Origin: Duganella sp. BJB480
GTDB lineage: Bacteria > Pseudomonadota > Gammaproteobacteria > Burkholderiales > Burkholderiaceae_D
Direction: 5' to 3'
DNA length: 64,000 nt
Assembly (NCBI GenBank): GCA_003416985.1
Contig: QVIN01000005.1
Location: 310,001 to 374,000 of the forward strand
Part shown: in pieces, positions 45,415 through 56,940 of the stretch
How the letters are laid out: each line of letters opens with the position of its first letter
How positions within the stretch are numbered: the first letter of the stretch is position 1
Position numbers and translations under genes: made by a program
The notes under the pieces: model-generated
Told to the model about the DNA's origin: nothing
Database searches by the model: none
Seen by the model: only the letters and a program-made list of their open reading frames with translations

Positions 45415-47799
45415 ATGCCATCAATTAAAGAGATCCTGAATACCATGGAATACGGCCCAGCACCGGAAAGCACGAAAGAAGCGCAAGCGTGGCTGGAGCA
45501 GCATGGCCGCACCTTCGGCCTGTTCATCGACAACCAGTGGAGCGAGCCGGGCGAGTTGTTCGCCTCGACCAACCCCGCCGATGCGGCCAAGCTGGCCGAC
45601 CTGACCCAAGCCACCGGCAGCGACGTCGATCGCGCCGTGGCGGCCGCGCGCGCAGCGCAGCCGGGCTGGCAGGCACTGGGCGGCCATGGCCGCGCAAAGG
45701 TCATGTACTCGCTGGCGCGCCTGATGCAGAAGCACGCGCGCCTGTTCGCCGTGCTGGAGACGCTGGACAACGGCAAGACCATCCGCGAAACCCGCGACGT
45801 CGACCTGCCGCTGGTGGCGCGTCACTTCTACTACCACGCCGGTTGGGCGCAGCTGCAGGCCGAGGAATTCGCGGACTACCGCGCCGTCGGCGTGGTCGGC
45901 CAGATCGTGCCGTGGAATTTCCCGCTGCTGATGCTGTCGTGGAAAATTGCGCCGGCCATGGCCGCCGGTAACACCATCGTCTTCAAGCCGGCCGAATTCA
46001 CGTCGCTGACCGCGATGCTGTTCGCCGAGATCTGCGTGCAGGCCGGCGTGCCTGCCGGCGTGGTGAACATCGTCACCGGCGACGGCCGCGTGGGCGAAGC
46101 CATCGTCAACCACCCAGGCATCGACAAGCTGGCCTTCACCGGTTCGACCGAAGTGGGCCGCCTGATCCGCATCGCCACCGCAGGCAGCGGCAAGAAGCTG
46201 TCGCTGGAACTGGGCGGCAAGTCGCCGTTCATCGTCTTCGATGATGCGGACCTGGATGCCGCCGTTGAAGGCCTGGTCGATTCGATCTGGTTCAATCAGG
46301 GCCAGGTATGCTGCGCGGGTTCGCGCCTGCTGGTGCAGGAATCGGTGCAGGATAAATTCCTGGCCAAGCTGCGCGCCCGCATGGACAAGCTGACCCTCGG
46401 CTCGCCGCTGGACAAGTCGATGGACATCGGCGCGCTGGTCGATCCGGTGCAGCAGCAGCGCATCGCCGGCCTGGTTGAGTCGGCCCGCGCGGAAGGTTGC
46501 GAGGTTTATCAGCCGAAGTGCGAAATCCCTGCCAACGGCTCGTGGTTCCCGCCAACGCTGATCACCGGCGCATCGACTTCCGCCGCCGTGGCGCAGGCCG
46601 AGATCTTCGGACCGGTGCTGGTGGCGATGAGCTTCCGCACTCCGCCGGAAGCCGTGCAACTGGCGAACAACACCGTCTACGGCTTGGCCGCTTGCGTCTG
46701 GAGCGAGAACATCTCGCTGGCGCTCGACGTCGCGCCGCAGATCAAGGCCGGCGTGGTGTGGATTAACACCGCCAACCAGTTCGACGCCGCTTGCGGTTTC
46801 GGCGGCTACCGCGAATCCGGCTTCGGCCGCGAGGGCGGCCGCGAAGGCATGTACGAGTACCTGACCGCCAAATCGGAAGATGCGCGTCCTGCGTCGCCTG
46901 TGGTGGAAGCCAAGGCCAAAGCCAAGGCGGCAGCACCGGCAGCGGGTGGCGCGTTCGCCATCGACCGCACCGCCAAGTTGTACATCGGCGGCAAGCAGGC
47001 CCGCCCCGACGGCGCCTACAGCCGCGCGATCCATGGCGCCGATGGTTCCTTCATCGCCGAAGTCGGCGAAGGCAATCGCAAGGACATCCGCAACGCGGTG
47101 GAAGCGGCGCACAAGGCCGGCGGCTGGGCGAAAGCCACGTCGCACAACCGCGCGCAGGTGCTGTACTACATCGCCGAAAACCTGGCCGCGCGCGGCGAGG
47201 AATTCGCCGCCCGCATCGCCGCCATGACCGGCTCCAAGAACGCGGAGAAGGAAGTGCAGGCTTCGATCGAGCGCCTGTTCTACTACGCGGCATGGGCCGA
47301 CAAGTACGACGGCCTGGCGCACCAGCCGCCGATGCACGGCATCACCGTGGCGCTGAATGAGCCGGTCGGCGTGATCGGCATCGTCTGCCCGAACGAAGCA
47401 CCGCTGCTGGGCTTCATCTCGCTGGTGGCGCCGGCTATCGCGCTGGGCAACCGCGTGGTGGTGGTGCCTTCGGAAGCGCATCCGCTGTCGGCCACCGATC
47501 TGTATCAGGTGTTCGATACGTCGGATCTGCCGGATGGCGTGGTCAACATCATCACCGGTTCCGCCGACGAACTGGCGCGCACGCTGGCGACCCACTCGGA
47601 CATCGACGCGGTATGGCGTCATGACGGTTCGGCCGAAGGCTGCGCGGAAGTGGAGCGCCTGTCGGCCGCTTCGCTCAAGCGCACCTGGGTCGGCGGCGCG
47701 AAAGGGCGCGACTGGTACAGTACCGCTCAAAGCGGCGGCCGCGCGGTATTGGCGCACGCCTCGCAAGTCAAGAACGTCTGGATTCCATACGGCGTTTAA
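45415..47799 (+). CDS. Aldehyde dehydrogenase with second, degenerate ALDH-like domain
   Basis: A 794-residue fusion. Residues about 20-485 are a full NAD-dependent aldehyde dehydrogenase: PWNFPLLM, FTGSTEVGRLI, ELGGKSPFIVF with the general-base Glu, and catalytic Cys299 in NQGQVCCAGSR. After an Ala/Lys-rich linker (about 485-510) comes a second, shorter ALDH-like region (about 515-790) with EPVGVIGIVCPNEAPLLGF, but with no catalytic-Cys motif and no second half. In the deo operon its likely job is oxidation of the acetaldehyde made by DeoC. The role of the second domain is unknown, perhaps oligomerisation or binding. Confidence 0.9.
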   Translation: MPSIKEILNTMEYGPAPESTKEAQAWLEQHGRTFGLFIDNQWSEPGELFASTNPADAAKLADLTQATGSDVDRAVAAARAAQPGWQALGGHGRAKVMYSLARLMQKHARLFAVLETLDNGKTIRETRDVDLPLVARHFYYHAGWAQLQAEEFADYRAVGVVGQIVPWNFPLLMLSWKIAPAMAAGNTIVFKPAEFTSLTAMLFAEICVQAGVPAGVVNIVTGDGRVGEAIVNHPGIDKLAFTGSTEVGRLIRIATAGSGKKLSLELGGKSPFIVFDDADLDAAVEGLVDSIWFNQGQVCCAGSRLLVQESVQDKFLAKLRARMDKLTLGSPLDKSMDIGALVDPVQQQRIAGLVESARAEGCEVYQPKCEIPANGSWFPPTLITGASTSAAVAQAEIFGPVLVAMSFRTPPEAVQLANNTVYGLAACVWSENISLALDVAPQIKAGVVWINTANQFDAACGFGGYRESGFGREGGREGMYEYLTAKSEDARPASPVVEAKAKAKAAAPAAGGAFAIDRTAKLYIGGKQARPDGAYSRAIHGADGSFIAEVGEGNRKDIRNAVEAAHKAGGWAKATSHNRAQVLYYIAENLAARGEEFAARIAAMTGSKNAEKEVQASIERLFYYAAWADKYDGLAHQPPMHGITVALNEPVGVIGIVCPNEAPLLGFISLVAPAIALGNRVVVVPSEAHPLSATDLYQVFDTSDLPDGVVNIITGSADELARTLATHSDIDAVWRHDGSAEGCAEVERLSAASLKRTWVGGAKGRDWYSTAQSGGRAVLAHASQVKNVWIPYGV

Positions 47800-47817
47800 T
47801 TAGACATCAGGTACTAC

Positions 47818-47839
47818 GGGCGGGTCTGCGGACCCGCCC
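47818..47839 (+). terminator. Intercistronic hairpin between ALDH and deoA
   Basis: GGGCGGGTC (47818-47826) and GACCCGCCC (47831-47839) form a perfect 9-base stem with a TGCG loop, followed by TTGTGCTTT. It is similar in form to the hairpin between PNP and deoB and may tune downstream expression. Confidence 0.55.
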
Positions 47840-47879
47840 TTGTGCTTTCAACACCCAATAATTCAAAGCGGAGAATTCC

Positions 47880-49202
47880 ATGTTCTTACCTCAAGAGATC
47901 ATACGCAAGAAGCGTGACGGCGGCGTCCTGACCGCTGAAGAGATCCAGTTCTTCGTCGGCGGCATCACCTCGAACCGCGTCACCGAAGGCCAGATCGCCG
48001 CGCTGGCGATGGCGGTCTACTTCAACGACATGACCATGGACGAACGCGTCGCCTTCACGCTGGCGATGCGCGATTCCGGCGAAGTGCTGGACTGGCGCTC
48101 GCTGGACCTGCCTGGCCCGGTGGTCGACAAGCATTCGACCGGCGGCGTCGGCGACGTGGTCTCGCTGCTGCTCGGCCCCATGGTCGCGGCCTGCGGCGGC
48201 TTCGTGCCGATGATCTCCGGCCGTGGCCTGGGCCACACCGGCGGCACGCTGGACAAGTTCGATTCCATCCCCGGCTACAGCACCGTGCCGACCAATGAAC
48301 TGTTCCGCAAAGTGGTCAAGGAAGTCGGCGTCGCCATCATCGGCCAGACCTCGTCGCTGGCGCCGTCGGACAAGATCTTCTACGGCGTGCGCGACGTGAC
48401 CGCCACCGTGGAATCGGTCGCCATGATCACCGGCTCCATCCTGTCGAAGAAGCTGTCGGCGGGCCTGGACGCGCTGGTGATGGACGTCAAGGTGGGCAGC
48501 GGCGCCTTCATGCCGACCTACGATAAATCGGTCGAACTGGCGGACAGCATCGTCAAGGTCGGCAACGGCGCCGGCATGATGACGTCGGCCATCCTGACCG
48601 ACATGAACGAATCGCTGGCGCCATACGCCGGCAACGCGCTGGAAGTACGCGGCGCGATGGACTACCTGACCGGTAAATCGCGTCCTGCGCGCCTGCACGA
48701 AGTGACGATGGCGCTGTGCGCCGAGATGCTGGTGCTGGGCAAACTGGCCGCCACCGAAGAAGAGGCGCGCACCAAGCTACATGCATCGCTGGACAGCGGC
48801 GAAGCCGCCGAGCGCTTCTCGCGCATGGTGGTGGCGCTGGGCGGCCCTGCCGACTTGATGGACAATCCAGACAAGTACCTGGAGCGTTCGCCCGTCATCG
48901 TGCCGGCGCCTGCGCTGGTTTCCGGCTACGCCGCCACCGCCAACTGCCGCGACATCGGCCTGGCCGTGGTGAGCCTGGGTGGCGGCCGCCGCCGCGCCGC
49001 CGATCCGATCGACTTCGCTGTCGGCTTGACCGAGCTGGTTGGCCTGGGCGACAAGATCGAAGCCGGCCAGCCGCTGGCGATGGTGCATGCACGCACGCAG
49101 GAAGCCGCCGAGCAGGCGATCCGCGAAATCCAGGCGGCCTACCAGATCGCAGCCGCAGCACCGGCCGCGAATCCGGTCATCTACCGCACCATCCGTCCTT
49201 GA
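47880..49202 (+). CDS. deoA: Thymidine phosphorylase
   Basis: A 440-residue pyrimidine-nucleoside phosphorylase, the length of E. coli DeoA. The family signature is clear: [20 protein letters not shown] at about residue 115, with [11 protein letters not shown] before it and the [11 protein letters not shown] substrate region after. It converts thymidine and deoxyuridine to base and deoxyribose-1-phosphate, feeding DeoB. AAAGCGGAG precedes the ATG. Part of the PNP-deo-cdd operon. Confidence 0.97.
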   Translation: MFLPQEIIRKKRDGGVLTAEEIQFFVGGITSNRVTEGQIAALAMAVYFNDMTMDERVAFTLAMRDSGEVLDWRSLDLPGPVVDKHSTGGVGDVVSLLLGPMVAACGGFVPMISGRGLGHTGGTLDKFDSIPGYSTVPTNELFRKVVKEVGVAIIGQTSSLAPSDKIFYGVRDVTATVESVAMITGSILSKKLSAGLDALVMDVKVGSGAFMPTYDKSVELADSIVKVGNGAGMMTSAILTDMNESLAPYAGNALEVRGAMDYLTGKSRPARLHEVTMALCAEMLVLGKLAATEEEARTKLHASLDSGEAAERFSRMVVALGGPADLMDNPDKYLERSPVIVPAPALVSGYAATANCRDIGLAVVSLGGGRRRAADPIDFAVGLTELVGLGDKIEAGQPLAMVHARTQEAAEQAIREIQAAYQIAAAAPAANPVIYRTIRP

Positions 49203-49216
49203 TACCGGAGCACGCA

Positions 49217-51348
<2,132 letters not shown>

Positions 51349-51377
<29 letters not shown>

Positions 51378-52785
51378 GGGTTGCGGCGGCGCGCGTCGTG
51401 CATTCCAGTTTGCGAAACACGTTCTCCACATGCGTACGTACCGTGCTTGGGCTGATCGCCAGCGAGCGCGCCACTTCCTTGTTGGTCAGGCCCAGGCTGA
51501 TGCCTCGGAAAACTTCGGTCTCCCGCTCCGTCAACATGACTTTGTCCTGCGCGCTGTCTTCGTCCGGCGCCGAACCGCTGCAGATCGCCCGCACGGCGAA
51601 GCTGTCGAAGCGGCCGGCGTCGGCTTCCGCTTCCAGCAGCGCGCGTGCCGCATCCGGCGTCATCTCCGCGCGCCAGGGCCGCAGCGACTGCAGCGCGATC
51701 CATGCCGATGCGGCGGCCACTATCCGTCCCTCGATTGGAATCGACGCTCCCGCGCAGGCGCGGAAGGCACCGCTGCCGTCCAGCCGTTCGGCGGCATAGG
51801 ATCCGGCGTCCGCAGCGCCGCCCAGGGTGCCGATGCGCGTGGTCGCGCGGCTGGTCCAGTAAGGCGCCAGCCGCAATTGCTCGCGTGCGGCCGCCGACAG
51901 CCGGCCGGTGATGTTCCATACCGAATTTGGCACCGCCGCGCGGCCGATGCCATGCACCAGCGCCGCACGATGGCAGCGCTCCGCCGTCTCCATGCCCAGC
52001 CCCATCGCGACCGCGCCGCAACGCGCCGCCTCCGCCACGCGACGCGAGTAGCCTGTCATCCACGGCAGCTTCAGGTCGATCACGTCGGCCAGCAGTTCCA
52101 GCGACACGGTGCCCTGATCGGCCAGCGCGCCGAATGACAGCGATGCCTGCCAGCTCTCGTCGTGGTCCAGCACCTCCAGCCAGGATGCGGCCTGCCGCAG
52201 CGCGATCGCCGCTAGCGGCGCCGGGTAAGCCTTGCCGCTTTTGTGCCCGATGATGTCGAGCATGCGCTCCAGGCCTTGCGCGCGGTTGAGGACTTCGATG
52301 TCGCTGGCCAGGGCCACGATGTAGACGCTCGCCGGCACGTTGGCCCCGCTGCCGTCCGCAGTCGCGAAGATCGAGCGCAGCGCCAGCTCGACATCGGCCG
52401 GAACGCCGAGCATGCGGGCGATGTCGCCGGACACCTCGCAGTGGATCTCCGACAGCTGCTGGCGGGCGTCCATCACTTGCCTGCCTATCGCGGCAAAGGC
52501 CGGGTCGCTGGTTTTCTGCGACATCAACAGCGCGCGGCCGCCGACATCGTCGCCAATCAGCGCGCTGAAATCCGGCGCGTTGGCGGTGCAGCCCGACCAG
52601 CGCAGCAGCGCGACCTGCTGCACCGCTTCGCAATCGCGGGCGTCGCAGCCGGAGGCGTGGGCCAGGCGTGCGGCCAGCCAAGCGGTGCGCAGCGAATGGT
52701 CGGTGGGCTGGCCCATGCTCAAGTCGCCGACGTAGGCCAGCGCGCGCATGGTGTCTGTAATGGAGACCGGGGTTTCGGGATGCAT
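51349..52785 (-). CDS. LuxR-type regulator with degenerate HD-GYP domain
   Basis: A 478-residue protein. The start ATG at 52785 (MHPETPVSITDTMRAL) fits the family; the longer reading would cover the upstream promoter. An HD-GYP-like region fills about residues 20-390, but the catalytic marks are lost: HDIGK reads HGIGR, HHERxDGxGYP reads AAERLDGSGAF and the later metal Asp is absent. The C-terminal 65 residues are a LuxR helix-turn-helix (LTERETEVFRGISLGLTNKE, then STVRTHVENVFRKL). It probably senses a ligand rather than cleaving cyclic di-GMP. Targets are unknown. Confidence 0.87.
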
Positions 52786-52899
52786 CGGCCGATTATAGCC
52801 ATCTTTGCCTCGCGGCCGGCATCGGACATTCGACCGATTACGGCGCGGCGCCGGGCGCGGCATAGTGCGGCCTCCACTTCATACATCCGAGGACTCAGC

Positions 52900-53502
52900 A
52901 TGAAATTTATCTCCACCCTGATCGCGGTCGCCACGCTGGCCACCGCTGGCGCCAGTTTCGCCGCCGACCGCCAACTGCATCTGCGCGGCGAAGTGACCGC
53001 GGCCGGCGCCGGCGAGTTGACCATCATTGACCGCAAGGGCGTCAAGACCACGGTGCAGCTGCCGGAGCAGGCGCAGGTACTGGACGTATCGCGCAGCAGC
53101 CAGGCTGCGATCCAGGAAAACAGCTTCCTCGGCATCGCCGCAGCTCCCGCATCCGATGGCAAGATCAGGGCGACGGGTGTGATGATCTTCCCGGAAGCGG
53201 CGCGCGGCATGAACGAGGGGCACTACCCTTGGGACAATATCGAACAAGGCACCATGACCAACGCCACCGTCGCCAAGGTGGTCAAGAAATCCAGCAGCAC
53301 CGAATTGGAAATGCGCTTTGGCGGCAGGACCCAGCAAGTGATGCTGGACAAAGCCACCGTCTACGGGCAGTTCGTGCCGGGCGAGCGCAAACTGCTGATG
53401 GTCGGCGCCAAGGTCATGGTGATCGGCGCGGAAGGCGCGGACGGCAAGGTCCACGCCAACGCCGTGCTGGTAGGCCGCGACGGCTTCATGCCGCCGCTTT
53501 AA
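52900..53502 (+). CDS. Secreted protein of unknown function (200 aa)
   Basis: A 200-residue protein with a signal peptide (LIAVATLATAGASFAAD) and a beta-rich mature part. Two repeated short segments, LHLRGEVTAAGAGELTIIDR and ATVAKVVKKSSSTELEMRFG, look like OB-type or DUF5666-like strands. The start ATG at 52900 follows GAGGACTC. Family not identified with confidence. Divergent from the HD/LuxR regulator, so it could be its target. Confidence 0.75.
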   Translation: MKFISTLIAVATLATAGASFAADRQLHLRGEVTAAGAGELTIIDRKGVKTTVQLPEQAQVLDVSRSSQAAIQENSFLGIAAAPASDGKIRATGVMIFPEAARGMNEGHYPWDNIEQGTMTNATVAKVVKKSSSTELEMRFGGRTQQVMLDKATVYGQFVPGERKLLMVGAKVMVIGAEGADGKVHANAVLVGRDGFMPPL

Positions 53503-53617
53503 GCTCGATCTCGATGACACCGTCGGGCAATCGAAGCTTGACGCGCGCGCTTGGCCTTGTGCGGAGATAGTGCTAGGCTAAATCCCATCCCATCGACGGC
53601 CGTTGGAGGAGCTGAAC

Positions 53618-53860
53618 ATGACCACATTGCAAATGGAGCTTCAAGTTTTTGCACGAAACCTGGAGACACTGCTGGCGGACGAAGGCAAGTATGTTGTTAT
53701 TTCTGGCGATGCCATACTTGGCGTTTATGACAGCTTTGAGGATGCCACCAAGGCAGGCTATGGCCGTTGCGGTTTGACGCCGTTTTTGGTCAAACAGATT
53801 CTGCCAATAGACGAGGTCGTTTTTATAAATCGCGATATTCTTCCCCAATGCCCAGTATAA
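53618..53860 (+). CDS. Small protein of unknown function (80 aa)
   Basis: An 80-residue soluble protein starting at ATG 53618, with GGAGGA seven bases upstream. The body, KYVVISGDAILGVYDSFEDA followed by FLVKQILP, resembles the DUF5678-type small domain. Its last 13 bases overlap the start of the retropepsin-like gene, so the two are translated together. Function unknown. AT content is higher than in the surrounding genes. Confidence 0.7.
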   Translation: MTTLQMELQVFARNLETLLADEGKYVVISGDAILGVYDSFEDATKAGYGRCGLTPFLVKQILPIDEVVFINRDILPQCPV

Positions 53861-54288
53861 ATTTTTCGATCAGTCGCGATGGCCCAATCATCACCGTCAT
53901 CATCGGCATCAGCGCGTTGTACAAGGGGGCGCTTATTGCAGCTGGACTTTCTGCGCCTCCCCCTGTTCGTGGAAAGTTCCTGATTGATACTGGCGCCAGC
54001 CGGACGTGCATTGATTCGAATTTAGTTGGACACCTTGGGCTTCCATCTATCGGCTCGATCGAAGTTCAGACACCATCGACCAAGGGCATCTCTCAGGCGT
54101 GCAAGCTCTGCGATGCAATGCTTTTCATTCCAGGAAAGCGTTCGGCTGGTTACCGAGTTTCAACGCTCGCCTTGATCGAGGTGAGCCTGGCTGGTCAGGG
54201 TATAGATGGCCTCATTGGAAGAGACTTATTGAACCGGTGGACATGCATTTACAACGGTACAGCAGCCTCGTTTTCCTTGTGTTACTAA
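53848..54288 (+). CDS. Retropepsin-like aspartic protease domain protein
   Basis: A 146-residue protein with the aspartic-protease signature FLIDTGASRTCID at about residue 45 and a later hydrophobic LIGRDLL segment that resembles the second conserved region (ILGRDLL) of retropepsin-like proteins. No signal peptide or membrane segment is evident, so it is probably cytoplasmic; like other retropepsins it would need to dimerise. The start ATG at 53848 lies inside the previous gene; no strong ribosome site, consistent with coupling. Substrate unknown. Confidence 0.75.
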   Translation: MPSINFSISRDGPIITVIIGISALYKGALIAAGLSAPPPVRGKFLIDTGASRTCIDSNLVGHLGLPSIGSIEVQTPSTKGISQACKLCDAMLFIPGKRSAGYRVSTLALIEVSLAGQGIDGLIGRDLLNRWTCIYNGTAASFSLCY

Positions 54289-54296
54289 CCCAGGTC

Positions 54297-54722
54297 TCAA
54301 TCCTCCGGATCGTAAGTGCCGATGCTCCAGATGTGGCCCTCCGGGTCGCGGCAGGTGAAGCCGCGGCCGCCGTAGTCCTCGTCTTTGATGTCGAGCAGGA
54401 TCTCGCCGCCGGCCTGCTTCACGCGGTCGTAGACATGGTCGGCGTCGTTGACGACCAGGTAGGAGCTTTGCGTGTTGAACTGGCCGATCTCGGAAGGCTG
54501 TTTCATCAGCCGCCCGAACTCGGTGTCGAACACCGAACCGAGCATGATCATGCTGTTGCCGAAGCCGAGTTGTGCGTGCGCGATGCTGCCGTCTTCGTTC
54601 GGCACCACCAGCGTCGCTTCGAACCCGAAAGTGGTGCACAGCCAGTCGATGGCGGCTGGCGCGTCGCGGTAGCGCATGCATGGAATGACGTTGCAGCGTG
54701 TTTGCTTGGGTATGCTGGACAT
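54297..54722 (-). CDS. VOC (glyoxalase/bleomycin-resistance fold) family protein
   Basis: A 141-residue protein with the paired beta-alpha-beta-beta-beta modules of the VOC superfamily: NVIPCMRYRDAPAAIDWLCT at the start and RGFTCRDPEGHIWSIGTYDP at the end. The start ATG at 54722 follows GGGAGAGAAC. This subgroup (PhnB/YdeE-like) has no fixed substrate. It stands alone, convergent with the retropepsin gene. Confidence 0.87.
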   Translation of the reverse strand: MSSIPKQTRCNVIPCMRYRDAPAAIDWLCTTFGFEATLVVPNEDGSIAHAQLGFGNSMIMLGSVFDTEFGRLMKQPSEIGQFNTQSSYLVVNDADHVYDRVKQAGGEILLDIKDEDYGGRGFTCRDPEGHIWSIGTYDPED

Positions 54723-54839
54723 TGTTCTCTCCCTGTCGTGGTCTGGAAAAGATTCGATCACCAATTACACCATTCGTTCGCCGCGCCCGAGCGGCCCGGC
54801 GGTGCGATAAAGTATATATTGATAACGCTCAGGGGGCGA

Positions 54840-55625
54840 TTACATTTGCTGGAACAAATGGGTGTTGCCCCGGCTGACTTCCAGCTGCTCGCTGAAGTTG
54901 CGGATCTTGACCATCTGCCGTCCGCGCAAGTCGCGCGTGACTTCCTCGATGGCGTCGACCCGCACCAGCGTCGAGCGATGGATGCGCCAGAATTCGTCCG
55001 GGTCCAGTTCGTCCACCAGCTCCTTCAGCGTTTTACGGATCAACACCTCCGCCTGCGCGGTCTGCACCCGCGTGTACTTTTCGTCGGCGCGGAAGAACAG
55101 CACTTCGCGCGTGCTGATCATGCGCAGGTTGCTGCCCACCACCGCCTGGATCCAGCGCAGGTAGTCCGGCCGGGCGGCCGGCTTGCTCTGGCTCGACAGC
55201 AGCTGGCTCAGTTGCCGCTCGATGTTGGACGGCTGCTGGCCGATCAGTGTCTGCAGCCGCGCGCAGGTGGTCTTCAGGCGTTCGCCGCCGGCCGGCTTGA
55301 GCAGGTAGTCGAGCGCGCCCTGTTCGAAGGCCTCGATCGCGTACTGGTCGTAGGCCGTCACGAACACCAGGTGGCAGCGGTTGAACAGCATGCGCGCCGC
55401 CTCGATGCCGGACAGGCCGGGCATGCGGATGTCGAGGAACACGATGTCCGGCTGGTACTGCCCGGCCAGCGCCACGGCCTCGATGCCGTTGGCCGCCTCG
55501 GCGACAATCTCCAGTCCCGGCCACGCCTCCAGCAGGCGCGCGCGCAGCTGGCGGCGCATCGGTTCCTCGTCGTCGGCGATCAGCGCGGTGGCGCGGCGCT
55601 GGCCGCCCGGTATGGTGTTCATCAT
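54840..55625 (-). CDS. LytTR-type response regulator
   Basis: A 261-residue regulator. The receiver domain (about residues 12-130) carries the phosphoacceptor aspartate in IVFLDIRMPG and the conserved Lys in DYLLKPAG. The C-terminal LytTR DNA-binding domain (about 160-258) shows FFRADEKYTRVQT, FWRIHRSTLVRVDAIEEV and VSRGNTHLFQQ. The start ATG overlaps the kinase stop (ATGA). It is the output partner of the LytS-like kinase; targets are unknown. Confidence 0.93.
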   Translation of the reverse strand: MMNTIPGGQRRATALIADDEEPMRRQLRARLLEAWPGLEIVAEAANGIEAVALAGQYQPDIVFLDIRMPGLSGIEAARMLFNRCHLVFVTAYDQYAIEAFEQGALDYLLKPAGGERLKTTCARLQTLIGQQPSNIERQLSQLLSSQSKPAARPDYLRWIQAVVGSNLRMISTREVLFFRADEKYTRVQTAQAEVLIRKTLKELVDELDPDEFWRIHRSTLVRVDAIEEVTRDLRGRQMVKIRNFSEQLEVSRGNTHLFQQM

Positions 55626-56551
55626 GTTGAGCTCCCGGCGAAAATATCCGGCGCATACGGGATGCGGATGCTGGCGCGCGTGCCGCCGGTCAGCGGCGCT
55701 TCGATCACCAGCTGCGCGCGGTTGCCGTACAGGATGCGCAGGCGCTCCCGCACATTGGCCAGTCCGATGCCGTCGCCGGCGTGGAGGTTGAAGCCGATGC
55801 CGTCGTCCAGCACGTCCACCTGCAGCATGGCGCCGTCGACGCTGGCGCGGATGTCGATGCGGCCGCCTTCGATCTTCGGCTCCAGCCCGTGCTTGATGGC
55901 GTTCTCGATCAGGATCTGCAGCATCATCACCGGGAAGGTGGCGCTCAGCATTTCCGGCTGCACGTCGATCGACACCGCCAGCCGCGCGCCCATGCGCGCC
56001 TGCATGATGGCCAGGTAGGCGCGCGACATCTCGATCTGCCGGCCCAGCGTGCCGGCGCCCTTGGCGCGCATCTGCGGCAGCGTGGCGCGCAGGTAGTCGA
56101 TCAGGTTCTGGTGGATGCGCGCGGCCTGCGGCGGATCGGTCTCGATCAGCTGGCCGATCAGCGCGAGCGTGTTGAACAGGAAGTGCGGCTCGACCTGCGC
56201 CTGCAGCGCCGCCATGCGCGCCTCGACCACGCGCCGCTCCATGCCTTCCTCGTCGGCGTGGCTGGTGGCGTCGCGCGCCTCGATCTCGGCCTTGCGCTTG
56301 CCGCCGGCCAGCACCTTCAGGCCCAGCGACAGCGCGATGAAGGCGGCGGTCTGCTTGGGCAGGCCGAACGGCGTCAGGCCGAACAGCAGCAACAGCAGCC
56401 ACACCATCATCAGCTTGCGCCATTCCACCTGCGCCAGCCAGTCGAAGAAGCGCCACCACATGCTGGTGGCGGTCTCGCCGATCTCGCGGACGATGTCGAG
56501 CAGGCTTTTGGCGTTGTCGTAGCCGGCCTTGGCCAGCCCGCGTTTTTTCAT
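55622..56551 (-). CDS. LytS-like sensor histidine kinase
   Basis: A 309-residue membrane kinase of the His_kinase (PF06580) class. One or two hydrophobic segments lie at about residues 45-80. The phosphoacceptor histidine is in QVEPHFLFNTLALIGQL, with a HATPase region from about residue 205 (LIENAIKHGLEP, DDGIGF, GIGLANVRERL). It has no large extracytoplasmic domain, so the signal is probably sensed in or near the membrane, perhaps through the small membrane protein encoded just upstream, with which it overlaps by 4 bases. Confidence 0.93.
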   Translation of the reverse strand: MKKRGLAKAGYDNAKSLLDIVREIGETATSMWWRFFDWLAQVEWRKLMMVWLLLLLFGLTPFGLPKQTAAFIALSLGLKVLAGGKRKAEIEARDATSHADEEGMERRVVEARMAALQAQVEPHFLFNTLALIGQLIETDPPQAARIHQNLIDYLRATLPQMRAKGAGTLGRQIEMSRAYLAIMQARMGARLAVSIDVQPEMLSATFPVMMLQILIENAIKHGLEPKIEGGRIDIRASVDGAMLQVDVLDDGIGFNLHAGDGIGLANVRERLRILYGNRAQLVIEAPLTGGTRASIRIPYAPDIFAGSST

Positions 56552-56811
56552 TGCTGGTGCTCCCTGCGACGCTGGCGGCGGCCGCCGATCACGCACACGC
56601 CGACCGCGATCTTCAGCAGCATGAAGAAGGCGAACAGCACCAGCGCCAGCGGCAGGATGCTGAGGATGAAGGCCAGGATCAGCGCGGCGCCCAGCAGCGC
56701 CGGCGGCGACATGCGCCGCACCAGCCGCAGCCCGTAGCGCACGGTCTGCGCGAAGGCGCGGAAGATTTCTTCCATCAGATCCATCACGGCCTGGCTGTTG
56801 AATTTGCTCAT
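56548..56811 (-). CDS. Small membrane protein co-encoded with the LytS/LytTR system
   Basis: An 87-residue protein with one long hydrophobic stretch (about residues 38-75), long enough for two short membrane passes, and a basic C-terminus (GGRRQRRREHQQ). The start at 56811 (MSKFNSQAV) has GGAG six bases upstream; an ATG four codons earlier is possible. Its stop overlaps the kinase start (ATGA), so the three genes form a tight operon. Function unknown; an accessory or signal-input subunit is inferred. Confidence 0.7.
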   Translation of the reverse strand: MSKFNSQAVMDLMEEIFRAFAQTVRYGLRLVRRMSPPALLGAALILAFILSILPLALVLFAFFMLLKIAVGVCVIGGRRQRRREHQQ

Positions 56812-56940
56812 TTGAGGCTCCATCAAAATCGTTGCGATGGAATCACTGTAGCAAAGCGCGGCGGCGTGCTGTTGCGGATTCCGATCAACTGCGGTTTGAG
56901 CGGGATGGCCGGCTATTCCGCAGGATAAGCGGCGGGTAAT

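Noticed and set aside
54840..56459. A 539-residue regulator formed by the LytTR frame continuing upstream
   Set aside because: The upstream part is a frame shadow of the histidine kinase. The ATGA overlap and receiver-domain start set the true start at 55625.
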